DNA from: CBIFVZ01 sp966185765
GTDB lineage: Bacteria; Pseudomonadota; Gammaproteobacteria; Enterobacterales; Enterobacteriaceae
Reading direction: 5' to 3'
Length of the DNA stretch: 26,004 nt
Assembly (NCBI GenBank): GCA_966185765.1
Contig: CBIFVZ010000058.1
Coordinates: forward strand, 1 to 26,004
Part shown: positions 23,486-26,004 of the stretch, in pieces
How positions within the stretch are numbered: position 1 is the first letter of the stretch
Layout of the letters: every line of letters starts with the position of its first letter
Translations under genes and position numbers: made by a program
Notes under the pieces: generated by a model
Database searches by the model: none
The model's input: only the letters and a program-made list of their open reading frames with translations
Told to the model about the DNA's origin: nothing

Positions 23486-24241
23486 TCAGCCTTCCTTAGG
23501 TTGCACCACTTTCCCGGCACGGCAGGTGACGCCAGTACAGGCAAACGGCAGTAATCGTGCGCTGCCATAGTCATTAATAAACATCAGAGTGGGATTAGTG
23601 CCCATTCTGGAAGCAGGTAGTGGCAGTTCCGCTTTGCCTTTTGGGGAAACCATCACGGGTTCGAAATCATCCAGCGCCTTTCCTTGCAGACTGTTTCGCG
23701 CTTCAACAAACGAAAAGTGGTACGGGGTCGGGTTAACAACCTCATAGCGGTCACCCTTGCGAGTGAGGGTCAGTGTTTCCGCACCAGGCACCACATCAAG
23801 CATCGGATCAACCTTTATCGCCTTAGGTCGCCAGAACACTTTCATGCGCGTCTGCATCGCCAGCATCAAAACATTAGGTTTATCGGATTTTGGCGGGATC
23901 TCGCGTAAGTTAAGCCAGAAGACGCTTTCTACATCGTTGGGAAGCGAAGACGTATCAGCGACCTGCTGAACACGAATGATTGTTCTGCCGTCTGGCTCTA
24001 TACGCTGTACGGGAGGTAAAATCATCAGCGGGCCGTTTATTTTTTCTTCTTTCTCGTTTTCCATCCATCCCTGAGCGAGATAGGGATCCTGCGTATTATT
24101 ATTTCTCACGTTCAATCCGACAGATTTCTCTCCTTCATTGAAAATAACCCGGGAGCGTTCCACAGATAATGCAGCCTGAGCCGAATGTTGGCTTCCGGTA
24201 AATATGAGAATACCCAGAAAAGTTATTAATTTAAGTTTCAT
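23486..24241 (-). CDS. Periplasmic fimbrial chaperone, PapD family
   Basis: 251-aa chaperone that folds pilin subunits in the periplasm by donor-strand complementation and delivers them to an usher. Seen: signal peptide ending SAQA, G1/A1 start ALSVERSRVIFNEGEKSV with the conserved Arg, YLAQGWMEN, IRVQQ, the family signature SVFWLNLREIPP, and MKVFWRPKAIK with the conserved Lys of the subunit cleft. The frame extends to 24430, but AGGTGA before the ATG at 24241 and the signal peptide decide the start. It heads the chaperone-pilin-pilin-pilin-adhesin block. Normally an usher gene lies directly upstream; here a regulator gene does. Confidence 0.9.
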   Translation of the reverse strand: MKLKLITFLGILIFTGSQHSAQAALSVERSRVIFNEGEKSVGLNVRNNNTQDPYLAQGWMENEKEEKINGPLMILPPVQRIEPDGRTIIRVQQVADTSSLPNDVESVFWLNLREIPPKSDKPNVLMLAMQTRMKVFWRPKAIKVDPMLDVVPGAETLTLTRKGDRYEVVNPTPYHFSFVEARNSLQGKALDDFEPVMVSPKGKAELPLPASRMGTNPTLMFINDYGSARLLPFACTGVTCRAGKVVQPKEG

Positions 24242-24282
24242 ACTTTCACCTGTCGTATAGCTTACAGGACCAGAGTTATTTC

Positions 24283-24300
24283 CTCTCTGACGGCAGAGAG
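24283..24300 (-). promoter_or_regulatory. Stem-loop in the chaperone leader
   Basis: Perfect 7-bp arms CTCTCTG and CAGAGAG around a 4-nt loop, 42-59 nt upstream of the chaperone ATG. Upstream on the minus strand is a weak promoter-like TTACAA with TATACT 15 bp further. The hairpin may stabilise or process the mRNA. The 240-bp spacer shows no trace of usher coding sequence. Confidence 0.4.
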
Positions 24301-24481
24301 TCAATCCATTGCATCTTGCAGATAATTTACATTTTAAGTATATAGGGATATATGAGTTTGTAAGAAGGAGATCCATTTTCAGAAATGCACCGGTGAACAT
24401 TCCTAAATTTACATCTCGCCCGCTCATCAAACTCAGCTGACGTCATAGCCTTATTAGCTGTGCCAGTTGTTCTGAAAATAA

Positions 24482-25456
24482 TTAACTTGCCAGCTTCCAG
24501 CGAAGAGTATGACTTCTACCCTTCCCGGTTTTGATGCTGATCACTTTACCGTTTGTTTCCATCTGGCATAATAAATATCGCATGTTGTAAATACTGATAT
24601 CCATCTCGTTGGCTATTTCTCGGGTTGTTAACCATACCTCATCATCCAGCTCGCTTTTTCGCAACCGTATATTGGTCAAGCGCTTTATACTTCGCAAAGC
24701 GCGCTCAGTATCATCAAGTTGTTTTTCCAAATTACTGGACAACGTTGTTTTCCATATTAGCTGGTCTTCATCCACCTCACGTTCGTGATTATTAACAACC
24801 TCAGTATATTTATCAGAAATGGATTTTTTACTTAGCCACATAACGAAATCACTGTAGCGAGTGATATTGACCTTGCGCATAATTGAGCGTCGATAACTAC
24901 TAAGCGCCTTAATACTACAGCCCATTCTGTGAGAAATGTCATTATGGCCTAATCCCTGGCTCAGATAGCCCAGCATTAGCTGTTCTCGCCATGTCAACTG
25001 ATAGGGGCCAGGGCATTTGTTACAGTTTGGTTTACGTAAGTCTGGAGGACCGCACATCAGATCGGCAAAAAACAGCATGAACAATTTCCGCCGGATAGTA
25101 ATCACCGAATTTCTCATCGAGATGACTGAATTGACAACCGGGCAATGAAAGTTTCTGTCGTAATATTCACTACGTGGATAAACGATTAACCACTTTTTAT
25201 TGAGGAGTTTAAACTTATAGTCATTATGGGTCCGAAACTGTTGACAATCGACCCAGTCAAATGCTTTTTCTCCCGGTGACTGGACCTGTACAATGAGATC
25301 GGCTTCCTGCGATTTTCTGACTAAGGATACAGTAACTTTGCCGCTAAACTCATCCTCAAACAGTTCCTCCAGAAGAAAGATTATTCCTTGAGAAAAATAA
25401 TTGTTATCATTTGCCACATAAACCGGCAAATATGTACCTCTGGTGTCACTCATCAT
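24482..25456 (-). CDS. Fimbrial-type regulator with LuxR HTH and C-terminal PapI/FaeA-like winged helix
   Basis: 324-aa protein with three parts. Residues 1-150 are an uncharacterised sensor-like region, with Cys105 and a Cys cluster (C135, C145, C148). Residues 153-210 are a LuxR-type HTH (LTWREQLMLGYLSQGLGHND, then ISHRMGCSIKALSSYRRSIM). Residues about 225-262 are charged and helical, possibly a coiled coil. Residues 272-322 resemble PapI/FaeA (WLTTREIANEMDISIYNMRY, then LLCQMETNGKVISI), small winged-helix proteins that act with Lrp in phase-variable fimbrial switches. I do not know this fusion as a named gene. It sits just upstream of the chaperone on the same strand and most likely controls the block. 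GAGGG lies before ATGATG; the second ATG at 25453 is possible. Confidence 0.75.
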   Translation of the reverse strand: MMSDTRGTYLPVYVANDNNYFSQGIIFLLEELFEDEFSGKVTVSLVRKSQEADLIVQVQSPGEKAFDWVDCQQFRTHNDYKFKLLNKKWLIVYPRSEYYDRNFHCPVVNSVISMRNSVITIRRKLFMLFFADLMCGPPDLRKPNCNKCPGPYQLTWREQLMLGYLSQGLGHNDISHRMGCSIKALSSYRRSIMRKVNITRYSDFVMWLSKKSISDKYTEVVNNHEREVDEDQLIWKTTLSSNLEKQLDDTERALRSIKRLTNIRLRKSELDDEVWLTTREIANEMDISIYNMRYLLCQMETNGKVISIKTGKGRSHTLRWKLAS

Positions 25457-25502
25457 ATTGCCCTCTTATCTGGAAGTTTTCATCACTATATAAATAAAAA
25501 TA

Positions 25503-25508
25503 ATTATA
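25503..25508 (-). promoter_or_regulatory. Candidate -10 box of the LuxR/PapI-like regulator
   Basis: Perfect TATAAT on the minus strand, 47 bp upstream of the ATG. No good -35 at 16-18 bp (CAGAGT at 17), so an activator may be needed. No GATC site lies in this spacer. Confidence 0.4.
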
Positions 25509-25588
25509 CAGTTATCACTCCGCCAACTCTGACGTCCTGTTCGCAATATTTTAAAAGCTACCTGGTTTTTTCTATAACCCATTCACCT

Positions 25589-26004
25589 TTACATCGCCTG
25601 CCGCTCATTTACACGGATGCGCCAATGCTCAATATAATTACCACTTTCTTGTGGAATGCCGTATTCATCAACTTTAACTGCTAACTCTGCTTCACCGTGC
25701 AGCCGGATATCTTTCACGACTTCCTGAAGCCATCCCGGAAGGTCGGACAACTTTTCCTGTAATACCAATCCAGTAAGATCACTATCGGCAATCACGGTGC
25801 CATCTGACAGGCGACGATTAACCGAGATGGTTAGCATTGCCTCAGAGTGATCATCTTCGAATAGCGACTCTCCTGTATGAGTGACTTTATACCAGGCCTG
25901 TTTACCCGCAGTCCGTGTCCCTTCCTCTTGAATAAATTGCGCCAGCCATGCACTATCCCGCGCTTCCTTTTGCTGCCTGAATTTGTGCATCGCTTCCTCT
26001 ACTC
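25589..26004 (-). CDS. FKBP-like peptidyl-prolyl isomerase domain protein, probably 5' partial
   Basis: 133 residues from the ATG at 25990, preceded by AGAGGAA, but the frame stays open to the window edge, so the protein may start outside. The visible part follows the FkpA/Mip layout: a charged helix with AWLAQFIQEEGT, then AWYKVTHTG, LSDGTVIADSDL, LPGWLQEVVKDIRLHGEAEL and EYGIPQESGNYIEHWRIRV. Against FKBP, the PGW tryptophan and the YG tyrosine remain, while the FD of DGTxFD reads IA, so isomerase activity is doubtful. No export signal is visible. It is 132 bp upstream of the regulator on the same strand; a folding role for the fimbriae is a guess. Confidence 0.6.
   Translation of the reverse strand, partial: VEEAMHKFRQQKEARDSAWLAQFIQEEGTRTAGKQAWYKVTHTGESLFEDDHSEAMLTISVNRRLSDGTVIADSDLTGLVLQEKLSDLPGWLQEVVKDIRLHGEAELAVKVDEYGIPQESGNYIEHWRIRVNERQAM

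Noticed and set aside
24242..24481. Search for usher remnants between the regulator and the chaperone
   Set aside because: None of the frames read there shows usher-like sequence.
1..26004. tRNA, rRNA, CRISPR arrays, phage integration sites, intact insertion sequences
   Set aside because: No cloverleaf, regular repeat-spacer pattern, transposase or integrase was seen on either strand.

Overview
The window is chromosomal-looking DNA from a gamma-proteobacterium, most probably a member of the Enterobacteriaceae. Evidence: a gene that matches my memory of E. coli YahK almost residue for residue, a perfect CRP site, a vWA/PP2C/kinase operon resembling E. coli yegL-pphC-yegI, and a chaperone-usher type fimbrial block in the MR/P or Yfc order. 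The genus cannot be resolved. I saw no tRNA, rRNA, CRISPR array, intact insertion sequence or phage gene.

Layout. (1) 1-3051: molybdenum hydroxylase module, with the large catalytic subunit (5' end outside the window), a MocA-like molybdopterin nucleotidyltransferase overlapping it by ATGA, and a convergent XdhC-type insertion chaperone overlapping the MocA-like gene tail to tail. (2) 3052-3707: AT-rich divergent spacer. (3) 3708-5419: three-gene outer-membrane lipoprotein operon (CsgG family, DUF4810, GNA1162 family) ending in a good terminator. (4) 5587-8156 (minus): collapsed MFS transporter remnant, yahK, and a secreted alpha/beta hydrolase with a Cys nucleophile, facing a divergent LysR gene (8369-9262). 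(5) 9389-12165 (minus): ACS-type MFS transporter and a Gfo/Idh/MocA dehydrogenase, whose upstream region carries a perfect CRP palindrome and LacI/GntR-like operators. (6) 12827-17948 (minus): tightly coupled four-gene operon of vWA protein, PP2C phosphatase, membrane-anchored Ser/Thr kinase, and a 777-aa membrane protein with TPR-like segments and two TonB-C-like domains. (7) 18636-20629: LysR regulator divergent from a secreted metallo-beta-lactamase-fold hydrolase. (8) 21064-26004 (minus): fimbrial block of tip adhesin, three minor pilins and a chaperone, without an usher or major pilin in the visible part. It is preceded by an unusual LuxR-HTH plus PapI/FaeA-like regulator and an FKBP-like protein that runs off the window.

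How the genes work together. The molybdenum module supplies an oxidoreductase with its cofactor maturation. The lipoproteins probably form an envelope complex. The transporter and dehydrogenase look like catabolism of a sugar or sugar acid under CRP control. The kinase operon looks like a phospho-switch that passes a signal to or from the periplasm through the three-TM TonB-C/TPR protein; it is the best candidate here for an undescribed system. The fimbrial block would need an usher from elsewhere to assemble a pilus, and its regulator appears to merge two fimbrial control families in one chain.
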